Of a stretch of DNA of 64,000 nt, positions 38,023 through 47,354 are shown one piece after another. The position numbers were made by a program, and so were the translations under genes. The notes beneath the pieces are model-generated. The model was not told the origin of the DNA. It did no database searches and saw only the letters and a list, made by a program, of their open reading frames with translations. The stretch comes from JANPPS01 sp964242575 (GTDB lineage Bacteria; Pseudomonadota; Alphaproteobacteria; Acetobacterales; Acetobacteraceae). The stretch spans positions 1 to 64,000 of the forward strand of contig CAXTCN010000005.1 in the NCBI GenBank assembly GCA_964242575.1. Reading direction: 5' to 3'. Each line of letters starts with the position of its first letter. Positions within the stretch are counted from its first letter, which is position 1.

Positions 38023-39223
38023 GGGCGCGCAGCACCGCCATGCCGCGCTCCAGGTCGGCAATCAGGTCGGCCGTATCCTCAAGCCCGATGTGGAACCGGG
38101 CGATGGGACCCTCGAACACCTTGCATCCCGCCGTGCGGTTGACGTGTCCGGTGGTCGGCAGCGCCAGGCTTTCGTAGCCGCCCCAACTGGCGCCGATGCC
38201 GAACAGCTCCAGGCTGTCGATCATGGCGTGGGTGGCGGCGACGCTGAACTCCGATTTGAACTCGACGCCGAACAGGCTGCACGCGCCGGTGAAGTCCCGC
38301 GCCCACAGGGTATGGCCCGGCGCGCCGGGCAGGGCAGGGTGCAGCACCTTGTGCATCTCCGGCCGCCCAGCGAACCACTGCGCCACCTCGATGCCGCTCT
38401 GCATCTGCCGCTCCAGCCGCACGCCCATGGTGCGCACGCCGCGCAGCGCCAGCCAGCAATCGTCCGGGCTGGCATACTGGCCGAGCGCCAGCGCCGCCAT
38501 CCGCACCCGCTCCCAATGCGCCGGGTCGGCGGTGGTGACGCTGCCCAGCAGCACGTCCGAGTGGCCGACCACGTACTTGGTCAACGCCTGGATCGACACG
38601 TCAACGCCGTGCTGGAACGGCTGGAAGAAGTGGATGCCCCAGGTGTTGTCCAGCATGACGCACGCGCCGCGCGCATGGGCGGCGGCGGCCAGCGCGGGCA
38701 CGTCCTGCACCTCGAAGGTGTGACTGCCGGGGCTTTCGAGGTACAGCACGCGGGTGTTGGGCCGCATCAGCGCGTCGAGGCCGGGCGCATCGATGCAGGG
38801 GTCGTAATAGGTCGTCTCGACGCCGAGGCGCGTGAGCATTCCGTCGCAGAACACGCGGGTCGGGCTGTACACGTTGTCCGGCACCAGGCAGTGGTCGCCG
38901 GCGCCGAGGTAGGCCAGCAACGGCGTGGTGATGGCCGCGAGGCCGGACGAGACGATCTGGCAACGCGTGCCGCCCTCGATCTCGGCCACCACGTCCTCCA
39001 GGGCGTAATGGGTCGGGTTGCCCATCACGCCGTAGATCAGCGCCTGGTCCAGCCGCTTGCCGGCCATCGCCCGCCGGTCGGCGCAGGACGGGTACAGCAC
39101 CGTGGAGCCGCGCATGAGCGGTGGGTTCACGAAGCCATGGATGCGCGTGCCCGCCCGGCCCACATGCGCCAGTCGGGTGGCGATGCCGTGCGCGCGGGCG
39201 CCGCCGGATTGGTCGTCAGGCAT
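38012..39223 (-). CDS. metC: Cystathionine beta-lyase (Cys/Met metabolism PLP enzyme)
   Basis: 403 residues; cleaves cystathionine to homocysteine, pyruvate and ammonia. The PLP lysine is in SIQALTKYVVGHSDVL; IYGVMGNPTHYALED near the N-terminus and MLDNTWGIHFFQPF fit the MetC-type subgroup, as does LALPTTGHVNRT near the end. The start at 39223 has AAAGGAG ten bases upstream and overlaps the sulfurtransferase stop (ATGA); an in-frame upstream Met would lie inside that gene. Confidence 0.9.
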   Translation of the reverse strand: MPDDQSGGARAHGIATRLAHVGRAGTRIHGFVNPPLMRGSTVLYPSCADRRAMAGKRLDQALIYGVMGNPTHYALEDVVAEIEGGTRCQIVSSGLAAITTPLLAYLGAGDHCLVPDNVYSPTRVFCDGMLTRLGVETTYYDPCIDAPGLDALMRPNTRVLYLESPGSHTFEVQDVPALAAAAHARGACVMLDNTWGIHFFQPFQHGVDVSIQALTKYVVGHSDVLLGSVTTADPAHWERVRMAALALGQYASPDDCWLALRGVRTMGVRLERQMQSGIEVAQWFAGRPEMHKVLHPALPGAPGHTLWARDFTGACSLFGVEFKSEFSVAATHAMIDSLELFGIGASWGGYESLALPTTGHVNRTAGCKVFEGPIARFHIGLEDTADLIADLERGMAVLRAHVG

Positions 39224-40053
39224 CAGGAAGTCTCCTTTATGGTATCGGGTCGCGCGGCCCACTCGGTCCACGAGCCGTCATAGACCGCGCCCGGGGCGAA
39301 CCCGGCGCGCACGAGGCCGAGCGTCAGCACGGTGGCGGTGACCCCGCTGCCGCAACTGGTCACCACCGGCCGGCTGCCGTCCACCCCGGCCGCCGCGAAG
39401 GCGTCGCGCAACGCCGGGGGGTCGAGCATGGTGCCGTCCGGGCGCACCAGCGTGCCATACGGCAGGTTGCGGCTGCCGGGGATGTGCCCGGACGGCAACT
39501 CGGCCCGCGGCTCCGACGCCGTGCCGGCGAAGCGTCCGGCCGAGCGGGCGTCCAGCACAAGTGCTCCGGTGTCCGTCATCATGTCGCCGATGCCGCGCAG
39601 CCGGGCGGCGCGGAACGCGGCCTTGAACCGGCCCGGCGGCGGCGCAGGCGGCGTGCCGGCCTCGACCGGGCGTTCCTCCGCCAGCCACTTCGGCAGGCCG
39701 CCATCGAGCACGAACGCCTGGTCGTGCCCGAACAGCCCCATCATCCACCAGCCGCGCGGGGCGCTGAAAATGCCCTTCTGGTCATAGAACACCACCCGGC
39801 TGCCGTTCGACACGCCGAGCGCCGCGATTAGTTGCTCGAACCGTCCGGCGGTCGGCGTCATATGCGGCAGGTCAGTATCCCGGTCGGACACCGCGTCGAT
39901 GTTGAACAGCCGTGCGCCCGGGATATGCGTGCGGGCGAACTCCGCCGCCGCGTCGCGTTGCTCGGTGGGCAAGTAGAACGTCGCGTCGAACAGCACGAGG
40001 TCCGGGGTGCCAAGCTGCCCGGCCAACCACTCCGTCGATACCAGCGGGTCCAT
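39223..40053 (-). CDS. sseA: 3-mercaptopyruvate/thiosulfate sulfurtransferase
   Basis: 276 residues as two rhodanese domains; the first is inactive and the second carries catalytic Cys234 in the loop CGSGVTA, the form typical of mercaptopyruvate sulfurtransferases. It moves sulfur from mercaptopyruvate to cyanide or thiol acceptors. Coupled to metC by ATGA, it forms a sulfur amino acid unit; its start follows the editing-protein stop directly. Confidence 0.93.
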   Translation of the reverse strand: MDPLVSTEWLAGQLGTPDLVLFDATFYLPTEQRDAAAEFARTHIPGARLFNIDAVSDRDTDLPHMTPTAGRFEQLIAALGVSNGSRVVFYDQKGIFSAPRGWWMMGLFGHDQAFVLDGGLPKWLAEERPVEAGTPPAPPPGRFKAAFRAARLRGIGDMMTDTGALVLDARSAGRFAGTASEPRAELPSGHIPGSRNLPYGTLVRPDGTMLDPPALRDAFAAAGVDGSRPVVTSCGSGVTATVLTLGLVRAGFAPGAVYDGSWTEWAARPDTIKETS

Positions 40054-40767
40054 CTACGCTCCCAGCGCCAGGGCGATGCGGCGGTTCTGCCGGCCCTTGT
40101 TCTCGATCTTCAGCACCCGTACGGCACCGATCTCGGCAGTGTTCGCCACGTGGGTGCCGCCGCACGGTTGCAAATCCACCGGCGCGTCCCGCGGGCCAAT
40201 CCGCACGAGCCGCAGCCGGCCAGTGCCGCGCGGCGGCTTAACCGACAACGTCCGCACCAGGCCCGGGTTGGTATCGAGCACGCTCTCGTCCACCCACTCG
40301 TCCGTCACCGGGTGCCCGGCGGCGATCAGGCCGCGGAAGCCGTCCTCTAGCGCATCGGGCGCGGGCGCGGCTGGCAGGTCAAGGTCCAGCCGGGACCGCT
40401 CGGGGCCAATCTGCCCGCCGGTGACCGCGGCGCCCGGCAGCAGGCTGCACAGCAGGTGCAGCGCGGTGTGCATCCGCATCATCGCGTGACGCCGCGGCCA
40501 GTCGAGCGCCGCCTGCACCGCTGTGCCCGCTGGCGGCGCCATAGCGCCATGGGCAAGGACATGCAGCACCTGTCCATTGGCATTCACCGCCTCAGTGACA
40601 ATGGCCTCGCCGCCGTCCCAGCGCAGCATCCCACTGTCGCCGGGCTGCCCGCCGGCGCGGGCGTAGAACACCGTGCGGTCCAGCACGATGCCGTCCGGAC
40701 CGCTCGTGCCCACCACGGCCTGTACGGTCCGCAGGTGGGCGTCGGTCATATAGACGCGCTCGGTCAT
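40054..40767 (-). CDS. AlaX-type alanyl-tRNA editing protein
   Basis: 237 residues related to the AlaRS editing domain; hydrolyses Ser-tRNA(Ala) or Gly-tRNA(Ala). The two zinc motifs HTALH and CGGTH are both present, along with the glycine-rich YARAGGQPGDSG. The ATG at 40765-40767 overlaps the Nudix stop, so it replaces the in-frame Met four codons upstream. Confidence 0.92.
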   Translation of the reverse strand: MTERVYMTDAHLRTVQAVVGTSGPDGIVLDRTVFYARAGGQPGDSGMLRWDGGEAIVTEAVNANGQVLHVLAHGAMAPPAGTAVQAALDWPRRHAMMRMHTALHLLCSLLPGAAVTGGQIGPERSRLDLDLPAAPAPDALEDGFRGLIAAGHPVTDEWVDESVLDTNPGLVRTLSVKPPRGTGRLRLVRIGPRDAPVDLQPCGGTHVANTAEIGAVRVLKIENKGRQNRRIALALGA

Positions 40768-41381
40768 GCGGCGCGCCAATGGTCACGCAACCAACTCCGC
40801 CGGGCGCCCAGCCACAGCAGCGCGATGGCGGTGACGGAGTTGGGGTACTCGCCGGCGATGGCGGCGGCAATCACCGTCTCGGCCGGATGCAGGCGGACGC
40901 GGATGTCCTCGTGCTCCGACGCCAGGCCGCCGGTCGCAATCGGCCCGGTGGGCGCCGTGGTGCGGCCCACGAACAAAGTGCAGCGCTCATCCGAGCCGCC
41001 GGGCGTCAGCAGGAAATCGCCGACCCGCTCCAGGCTGTCGACATTAAGGCCCGTCTCCTCCTGCACCTCGCGCGATGCGGTTGCGGCCGGGTCCTCGTTG
41101 CCGTCGCACAGGCCTGCCGGAACCTCCACCATAACCGGTTCGAGGCCCGCGGCCAGCGCTGGCAAGCGGAACTGCTCGATCAGCACCACTTGGTCCGTCA
41201 CGGGATCGTAAGGCAGCACCGCGGCGGCACGGCCGCGGCGGAACAGCTCCCAGGTGCGCGGCCCGGACATCCTGCCGTCGAACCGGCGGTGGCGGAAGGT
41301 CACGACATCAATGGCGAAGCGGCCGGACCAAGCTCTGGCGTCGGACTCAATCTGCACGTCCGGGTGGGTGGGAAGCGTCAT
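40764..41381 (-). CDS. Nudix hydrolase, ADP-ribose pyrophosphatase type
   Basis: 205 residues with a perfect Nudix box, G-x5-E-x7-REVQEETGL (starting GLCDGNE). The N-terminal beta-rich region and a Pro some 15 residues after the box are usual in ADP-ribose pyrophosphatases (NudF type). It lies 43 bases downstream of the XRE regulator and is coupled to the AlaX-type gene. Confidence 0.92.
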   Translation of the reverse strand: MTLPTHPDVQIESDARAWSGRFAIDVVTFRHRRFDGRMSGPRTWELFRRGRAAAVLPYDPVTDQVVLIEQFRLPALAAGLEPVMVEVPAGLCDGNEDPAATASREVQEETGLNVDSLERVGDFLLTPGGSDERCTLFVGRTTAPTGPIATGGLASEHEDIRVRLHPAETVIAAAIAGEYPNSVTAIALLWLGARRSWLRDHWRAA

Positions 41382-41424
41382 GCCCCGAACCTAGAGCGCC
41401 TCCCGCAATGCGGCTACCCGCAAA

Positions 41425-42300
41425 CTAGCTGTTGGCGCCCAACAGCTCCCGCAACCGCGTCGCGGCTGCCGGACCCTTGATTGCGTCCCGCCAAATCGAC
41501 TCCGCCACGCGCTGGTGCGCGGCGATGGCCTCGTCGGCGCCGGTAATCATGGCGACGCCGGTCTGCACCGTCGGCACGCCGTCGGCGCGGAACGGGTTGA
41601 TGGCGAGCGTGGCACGGTCGCGCGTGCGGAGAACTTTAAACCCGCTGGACACCTCTGGCAGCGCGGACAGGCCGAACTGCAGGCCCATCGGCTCAGACTC
41701 CATGGACTCCGCGATGTGCCGCATCTCCGCCATCGCCACCTCGCGGCAGCGCGCGCGCAGCGGCTCCGATAGCTTGAGGCCGGCCAGGATGCCGTGGCTC
41801 ACGAATGACTGGATCGACGACTCCGACAGGATGGCGATGATGCCGAACCGGCGTTGCTGATAGGTCCGCTTGCGGGCGGTAAGGATGCTCATAACCTGAT
41901 CGGCCGTGGTGCGGACCACTGAACGGTCTGCGCCGGCCTGCTCCACTTGTTCGTTCAGCCCGTCGGCCAGCACCGAGTCGAACGCGTCCGACGTCGTCAG
42001 GTAATTGGCGGGGCCGGACGCCTGCAGCACCTGGTCCGCACTCTCCTCGATTTGCCGGATACGCTCGAAATAGCCCACCGACCTGCTGTAATATTCGACC
42101 CCGATGCCAAGCAACGACAGCGGCGAGACCTTGAGCAGTTCTCCCAGCCGTTTCACGGTGTCAAGCTTGATGACCTCGCCCTTTTCATAGCGATAGAGCG
42201 CAGCGCGGGAGACACCAAGGCGGGCAGCGATCTCCTCGGCTCGCAGGCCTGAGTCCATGCGGTATGCCCGTAGCTGCTGACCGATTTCTGCAAAACGCAC
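41425..42300 (-). CDS. XRE-family transcriptional regulator with uncharacterised C-terminal domain
   Basis: 291 residues. An N-terminal helix-turn-helix (residues about 5-62; LRAEEIAARLGVSRAALYRYEKGEV) is followed by a ~220-residue domain I cannot name, probably a ligand sensor. It is the first gene of a minus-strand run continuing into Nudix-AlaX-sseA-metC-hisI. A palindrome in its own upstream region suggests autoregulation. Confidence 0.88.
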   Translation of the reverse strand: MRFAEIGQQLRAYRMDSGLRAEEIAARLGVSRAALYRYEKGEVIKLDTVKRLGELLKVSPLSLLGIGVEYYSRSVGYFERIRQIEESADQVLQASGPANYLTTSDAFDSVLADGLNEQVEQAGADRSVVRTTADQVMSILTARKRTYQQRRFGIIAILSESSIQSFVSHGILAGLKLSEPLRARCREVAMAEMRHIAESMESEPMGLQFGLSALPEVSSGFKVLRTRDRATLAINPFRADGVPTVQTGVAMITGADEAIAAHQRVAESIWRDAIKGPAAATRLRELLGANS

Positions 42301-42459
42301 AATCGCCTCCTGTCCTGAGCAGCGGAGGGCTGCTGGTGCTTTAGCTCATAGCATGCAGCGCTACCCACGGCGTGATAACTGCGTCAATTTTGCGCAAATT
42401 GTTGAAATGTTTCCAGAAATGGCCAGTTTTTTTGCTTGCGTGCCCTTTTTGTCCAATGC
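42301..42459 (-). promoter_or_regulatory. XRE regulator upstream region with TTTGCGCAAA palindrome
   Basis: Within an A/T-rich patch, CAATTTTGCGCAAATTG (42385-42401) contains the perfect ten-base palindrome TTTGCGCAAA (42389-42398). TTTGC/GCAAA half-sites are known for several XRE-type regulators of short-chain acid metabolism. It lies about 85 bases before the XRE start, and the hydroxypyruvate isomerase gene ends just beyond it at 42460. Confidence 0.5.
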
Positions 42460-43236
42460 TTACCGGTTAAGGCTGGCCCGCCAGCTTAGGCCCGCCACGG
42501 TGTCCCCAGCCGGACGGTACTCGCAACCCATCCATCCCTGGTATCCCAACTGATCGATTCGCTCGAATACGAAGTGCCAGCCGATTTCGCCAGTGCCAGG
42601 CTCGTGCCGGCCCGGCACGTCCGCCAACTGCATGTGGGCGATGACCGGCAACAGCGCCTCGATCCGCTTGGTGACGTCGCCCTCGGTCACCTGGCAGTGG
42701 TAGATGTCGAACTGCAAGCCGACGCGGTCCCGCCCGATGGCCTCCACCATGGCCGCGCCTTGGCCGGTGGTGTTCAACAGGAAGCCGGGCATGTCGCGGT
42801 GGTTGATCGGCTCGATGGCGACCCGCACGCCCTGCGCCGCCGCACGCTCCGCTGCCCAGGCGAGGTTCGCGGCATAGAGCGCCCACGCCGTGCCGGACGC
42901 CACGTCCTTGGGCGGGATGCCGGCCATGCAGTGCACCAGGTTGCAACCAAGCGCCCCGGCATAGTCGAGCGCGCGCATCACGCCGTCGCGGAACTCCTGC
43001 GTCCGGCCGGGCAGGCTGGCGGTGCCGCGCTCGCCGGCGGCCCAGTTGCCGGGCGGCATGTTGAACAAGACTTGCTGCAGGCCGGCGCCGTCGAGGCGGT
43101 TGCGGATTTCCGTGGCGGGATGGTCGTAGGGGAACAGGAACTCGACCCCGTCGAACCCGGTCTGCCGCGCCGCGTCGAAGCGGTCCAGGAACGGAACCTC
43201 GTTGAACATCATCGACAGGTTGGCGCATAGCCGCAT
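42460..43236 (-). CDS. hyi: Hydroxypyruvate isomerase
   Basis: 258 residues, a TIM-barrel sugar isomerase interconverting hydroxypyruvate and tartronate semialdehyde. LCANLSMMFNEVPFLDRF, GVEFLFPYDHP, ALGCNLVHCMAG, IEPINHRDMPGF and QFDIYHCQ carry the metal Glu/Asp/His set of the family. AAAGGGGAAA before the ATG at 43236 decides the start. It is probably linked to glyoxylate or glycolate use. Confidence 0.92.
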   Translation of the reverse strand: MRLCANLSMMFNEVPFLDRFDAARQTGFDGVEFLFPYDHPATEIRNRLDGAGLQQVLFNMPPGNWAAGERGTASLPGRTQEFRDGVMRALDYAGALGCNLVHCMAGIPPKDVASGTAWALYAANLAWAAERAAAQGVRVAIEPINHRDMPGFLLNTTGQGAAMVEAIGRDRVGLQFDIYHCQVTEGDVTKRIEALLPVIAHMQLADVPGRHEPGTGEIGWHFVFERIDQLGYQGWMGCEYRPAGDTVAGLSWRASLNR

Positions 43237-43353
43237 GGTGATTTCCCCTTTGGACACGAGGGACGCTAGCCCGGCCTGGAGGCATCAACCAGGGCCGTGA
43301 TTGCTTTCCCAGGCCAGCGGGCGGATACGGCTGGGACCGGACCGGACGTGGAC

Positions 43354-44463
43354 ATGGCGCGAACCAAGGATTTCATTGTCGAGCGGCTGCTGATGGTCCT
43401 GGTGCTGGCCGGGGTTGCGGTCGGCTGCGCGCTGGTGCTGCACCCGTTCCTGTCGGCCATCCTGTGGGCGGCGATCCTGGTGTTCACGACCTGGCCGGTG
43501 TTTACCTGGATGCGCCTGAACCTGCGCTTGAGCCGGGGCTGGGCGGCGGGGCTTATGGTGCTGCTGACCGCGGTGCTGATCGTGCTGCCAATCGGGCTGG
43601 CGGCGCCGGCCGGGGCGGACGACGTGAACCTGCTGCGACACTCGATCGAGGAGGCGTTGAGCGCTGGGCTGCCCGGCGCGCCGGGCTGGCTTCCAGCGGT
43701 GCCGGTGGTGGGCCTGACGCTCGCGGAGTACTGGAACGAGTGGGCAGCGGACCTTACCGTCATGGTCAGCTTCTTCAAACCTTACTTCGGCATGATCGCG
43801 GAGCAGGGGTTGAACGTTCTGCTGGGCGTCGCGGGCGGGCTGGCGCAATTCCTGATCGCGCTGCTGATCGCGTATTTTTTCTGGGCGTCCGGCGACCGGA
43901 TGGCCGTGCACCTGAACCGCGTCGCCCACCGCATCGCCGGCGACCATGCGGCGCGGCTGATCGCGGTCACCGGAGCCACGGTCCGGGGCACGGTGTACGG
44001 CATCCTGGGCACCGCAATCGTGCAGGGGTTGCTGACCTCGTTCGGGCTGTGGCTGTCGGGCGTGCCGCGTCCGCTGCTGCTGGGCGCAATCGCTGGGCTG
44101 TTGTCCGTGCTGCCGATTGGCGCGCCGGTGATCTGGATACCCGCGACGCTTTGGTTGCTGGGCACCGGCCACACGGGCTGGGGCATCTTCCTGGGCGTCT
44201 ATGGGCTGGTCGCCATCAGCGGCGCGGACAACGTGATCCGGCCGTACTTCATCGCCCGGGGCGCGCAACTGCCGTTCCTGTTGACGATCCTTGGCGTGCT
44301 AGGCGGGGCGTTGGCATTCGGCTTGCTTGGCATTTTCCTGGGGCCGGTGCTGCTGGGGGTGGGGTTCACGCTGGTGACGGAGTTCGCCGGGGCCAACCGC
44401 CTCATGCCGCCCGACCCCGAGGCAAGGCTTGACGCGGCGCACGCGCCTGCTTTGAAGGACTAG
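43354..44463 (+). CDS. AI-2E family transporter (PerM/YdiK type)
   Basis: 369 residues with about eight helices. HPFLSAILWAAILVFTTWPVF opens the protein; the later GAPVIWIPATLWLL and DNVIRPYFIARG are typical. Members export autoinducer 2 or act as Na+/H+ antiporters. The start is either ATG at 43354 or GTG at 43297; both leave the core intact. Divergent from hyi. Confidence 0.9.
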   Translation: MARTKDFIVERLLMVLVLAGVAVGCALVLHPFLSAILWAAILVFTTWPVFTWMRLNLRLSRGWAAGLMVLLTAVLIVLPIGLAAPAGADDVNLLRHSIEEALSAGLPGAPGWLPAVPVVGLTLAEYWNEWAADLTVMVSFFKPYFGMIAEQGLNVLLGVAGGLAQFLIALLIAYFFWASGDRMAVHLNRVAHRIAGDHAARLIAVTGATVRGTVYGILGTAIVQGLLTSFGLWLSGVPRPLLLGAIAGLLSVLPIGAPVIWIPATLWLLGTGHTGWGIFLGVYGLVAISGADNVIRPYFIARGAQLPFLLTILGVLGGALAFGLLGIFLGPVLLGVGFTLVTEFAGANRLMPPDPEARLDAAHAPALKD

Positions 44464-44486
44464 CGTATCGCCGCAAAGGACCGCCC

Positions 44487-45467
44487 ATGCTCGCCTTCGT
44501 CATCTCCCGCGTCCTGCAGGCCATCCCCGTCCTGCTCGTGGTGGGGCTGATCGCCTTCGCCATGTTCGCCTTTGTCGGCGACCCGGTGACCATCATGCTG
44601 GGCACCACCTACACCGAGGAACAAAAGATCGCGCTGATCCAGCAGCTCGGCCTCGACCAGCCGTTCTTTGTGCAGTACGGCAAGTTCATGTGGAACGCCC
44701 TGCATGGCGAGTTCGGCGTGAGCTACCGGCTGGCGCGGCCAGTTATGGACCTGATCGCTGAGCGCCTGCCGGCCACGCTTGAGCTGGCGTTCTGCGCCGC
44801 AGTCCTGGCGTTGCTGATCGGCGTGCCGCTCGGGGTCTATACCGGCATCTACCGCAACGCCCTGAGCTCGCGGCTGTTCCTGATCTTCAGCCTGGTCGGC
44901 GTTTCCTTGCCCACGTTCCTAATCGGCATCCTGCTGATCCTGGTGTTCAGCGTGCTGCTGGGCTGGCTGCCGAGCTTCGGGCGCGGCGAGGTCGTGCGGT
45001 TCTCGCACTGGAGCACGGGCTTCCTGACCACGGCCGGGCTGAAGGCGCTGGTGCTGCCGGCGGTGACGCTGGGCCTGTTCCAGATGACGCTGATCATGCG
45101 GCTGGTGCGGGCCGAAATGCTGGAGGTGCTGCGCTCCGACTACGTGAAGTTCGCCCGCGCCCGCGGGTTGGGCAACCGCGCCATCAACTTCGGCCACGCG
45201 CTGAAAAACACGCTGGTGCCGGTAATCACGATTGCCGGGCTGCAGATCGGCGGCATCATCGCGTTCTCCATCGTGACCGAGACGGTGTTCCAGTGGCCCG
45301 GCATGGGCCTACTGTTCGTGCAGAGCGTGCAGGTCGCCGATATCCCGGTCATGGCGGCCTACCTGATGCTGATTTCGGTGCTGTTCGTCGGCATCAACCT
45401 TGTCGTCGATCTACTGTACTACACCGTCGATCCCCGGCTGCGCATGACGCGGGCGGCTGCGCAATGA
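44487..45467 (+). CDS. ABC transporter permease, DppB type (second importer)
   Basis: 326 residues. FVISRVLQAIPVLLVVGLIAF is the first helix, FVQYGKFMWNALHGEFGVSY the conserved periplasmic segment and RSDYVKFARARGLGNRAINF the EAA loop. VVDLLYYTVDPRLRM closes it. No binding protein precedes this operon; the gene upstream is the AI-2E transporter, 23 bases away. Coupled to the next permease by ATGA. Confidence 0.93.
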   Translation: MLAFVISRVLQAIPVLLVVGLIAFAMFAFVGDPVTIMLGTTYTEEQKIALIQQLGLDQPFFVQYGKFMWNALHGEFGVSYRLARPVMDLIAERLPATLELAFCAAVLALLIGVPLGVYTGIYRNALSSRLFLIFSLVGVSLPTFLIGILLILVFSVLLGWLPSFGRGEVVRFSHWSTGFLTTAGLKALVLPAVTLGLFQMTLIMRLVRAEMLEVLRSDYVKFARARGLGNRAINFGHALKNTLVPVITIAGLQIGGIIAFSIVTETVFQWPGMGLLFVQSVQVADIPVMAAYLMLISVLFVGINLVVDLLYYTVDPRLRMTRAAAQ

Positions 45468-46375
45468 ACGCGGTTGCGCGATTTTGGGACAGCGACGTCG
45501 CCTACAGCTTCCGCACCTCGCCGGTGGCCATCGTGTCCGCGGCCGTGCTGGCGCTGCTGCTGGTAGGCTCCATGTTCTCCGGCTGGCTCGCGCCATACGA
45601 CCCGTTCGACTTGGCGAGCCTCAACCTCATGGACAGCTTCAAGCCGCCTGCCCTCTCGCCAGAGGGTGGGTGGGACCACGTGCTCGGCACCGACGACCAG
45701 GGGCGGGATATGCTGTCCGGCATTATGTATGGCACGCGCATCAGCTTCATCGTGGGCATCGCGGCCGTGCTGTTCGCGGTCATCGTGGGCGTGACGGTCG
45801 GGCTGGTCGCGGGTTACACCGGGGGCATGGTGGACGCGACGCTGATGCGGGTGGCGGACGTGCAGCTCTCGTTCCCCGCCATCCTGATCGCGTTGCTGGT
45901 TGATGGCGTGGTGAGCGCGGCACTGCCGCGGGAGCTGCATGAGCGCACGCAGATTTACGTGCTGATTTTCGCCATCGGCATCAGCTTCTGGCCGCAGTTC
46001 GCCCGGACGGTGCGCGGCTCCACCCTGGTGGAGCGCGGCAAGGACTATGTGATGGCCGCCCGGGTCATCGGGCTGTCCTCCACCCGCATCATGGCGACGC
46101 ACATCCTGCCCAACGTGCTGGGGCCGGTGCTGGTGATCGGCACCCTCACGCTGGGCCTGGCCATACTCGCGGAGGCGACGCTGTCGTTCCTGGGCGTGGG
46201 CCTGCCGCCAACGCAACCCTCGGTCGGGACGCTGATCCGCATCGGCAACAGCTTCCTGTTCAGCGGCGAGTGGTGGATCACCATCTTCCCTGGCGTGGCG
46301 CTGGTGCTGATCGTGCTGTCGATCAACCTGCTGGGCGACTGGCTGCGCGACGCGCTGAACCCCAGGCTGCGCTAG
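45464..46375 (+). CDS. ABC transporter permease, DppC type (second importer)
   Basis: 303 residues. LAPYDPFDLASLN and LGTDDQGRDMLSGIMYGTR mark a DppC-like subunit; the EAA loop is RGKDYVMAARVIGLSSTRI. The ATG at 45464 overlaps the DppB-type stop. The next ATPase begins after one base. Confidence 0.93.
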   Translation: MNAVARFWDSDVAYSFRTSPVAIVSAAVLALLLVGSMFSGWLAPYDPFDLASLNLMDSFKPPALSPEGGWDHVLGTDDQGRDMLSGIMYGTRISFIVGIAAVLFAVIVGVTVGLVAGYTGGMVDATLMRVADVQLSFPAILIALLVDGVVSAALPRELHERTQIYVLIFAIGISFWPQFARTVRGSTLVERGKDYVMAARVIGLSSTRIMATHILPNVLGPVLVIGTLTLGLAILAEATLSFLGVGLPPTQPSVGTLIRIGNSFLFSGEWWITIFPGVALVLIVLSINLLGDWLRDALNPRLR

Positions 46376-46376
46376 C

Positions 46377-47354
46377 ATGGCCCTGCTCGAAGTGCGCGGC
46401 CTGACAGTCGAGTTCCCCAGCCGGCGCGGGCGGTTGCGCGCGTTGGACGGCGTGTCGTTCTCGATTGACGCCGGGCAGGTGCTGGGCGTGGTGGGCGAGA
46501 GCGGGGCGGGCAAGTCGCTGACCGGGGCGGCCATCATCGGCCTGCTGGAGCCGCCTGGCCGCATCAGCGGCGGCGAGGTGCTGCTGGACAACAGGCGCAT
46601 CGACACGCTGTCCAATGACCAGATGCGCCGGGTGCGCGGGCGGCAGATCGGCGCCATCTTCCAGGACCCGCTCACCACGCTGAACCCGCTGTACACCGTG
46701 GGGCAGCAGTTGGTGGAGACCATGCAGGCGCACCTCGGCCTGTCCGACACCGACGCCCGCAAGCGCGCGGTGCGCTGGCTGGAGGACGTCGGCATCCCGG
46801 CCGCCGCCCGGCGGGTCGACGCCTACCCGCACGAGTTCTCCGGCGGCATGCGGCAGCGCGTGGTGATCGCGCTGGCCTTGTGCGCCGAGCCGCGGCTGGT
46901 GATCGCCGATGAGCCTACCACGGCGCTGGACGTGTCGATCCAGGCGCAGATCATTGCGTTGCTCAAGGCGCTGACCCGGGATCATGGCACCGCCGTTATG
47001 CTGGTCACGCACGACATGGGCGTGATCGCGGAGACGGCGGACCGGGTGGCGGTGATGTATGCCGGTCGGGTCATCGAGATTGGCCCGGTGCGGGACGTGG
47101 TGAAGCAGCCGTCGCACCCCTACACCCAGGGCCTCATGGCCAGCATCCCGACGCTGGTGGGCCGGGTGGAGCGGCTGCGGCAGATCGATGGCGCCATGCC
47201 GCGGCTGACGTCGATCCCGCCTGGCTGTCCGTATAACCCGCGCTGCCCCAAGGTGTTCGACCGCTGTCGGGTGGACCGCCCCGGCCTGATGCCCGCCCGC
47301 GCCACTGAGGCCGCGTGCTGGTTGTTCGACACCGCGAAGGCCGTGCATGCCTGA
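46377..47354 (+). CDS. ABC transporter ATP-binding protein, DppD type (second importer)
   Basis: 325 residues. Walker A is GESGAGKS (Ala for the common Cys), signature FSGGMRQRV, Walker B LVIADEPTTALDV, Cys cluster GCPYNPRCPKVFDRC. Its last eight bases overlap the following DppF-type gene. Confidence 0.94.
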   Translation: MALLEVRGLTVEFPSRRGRLRALDGVSFSIDAGQVLGVVGESGAGKSLTGAAIIGLLEPPGRISGGEVLLDNRRIDTLSNDQMRRVRGRQIGAIFQDPLTTLNPLYTVGQQLVETMQAHLGLSDTDARKRAVRWLEDVGIPAAARRVDAYPHEFSGGMRQRVVIALALCAEPRLVIADEPTTALDVSIQAQIIALLKALTRDHGTAVMLVTHDMGVIAETADRVAVMYAGRVIEIGPVRDVVKQPSHPYTQGLMASIPTLVGRVERLRQIDGAMPRLTSIPPGCPYNPRCPKVFDRCRVDRPGLMPARATEAACWLFDTAKAVHA

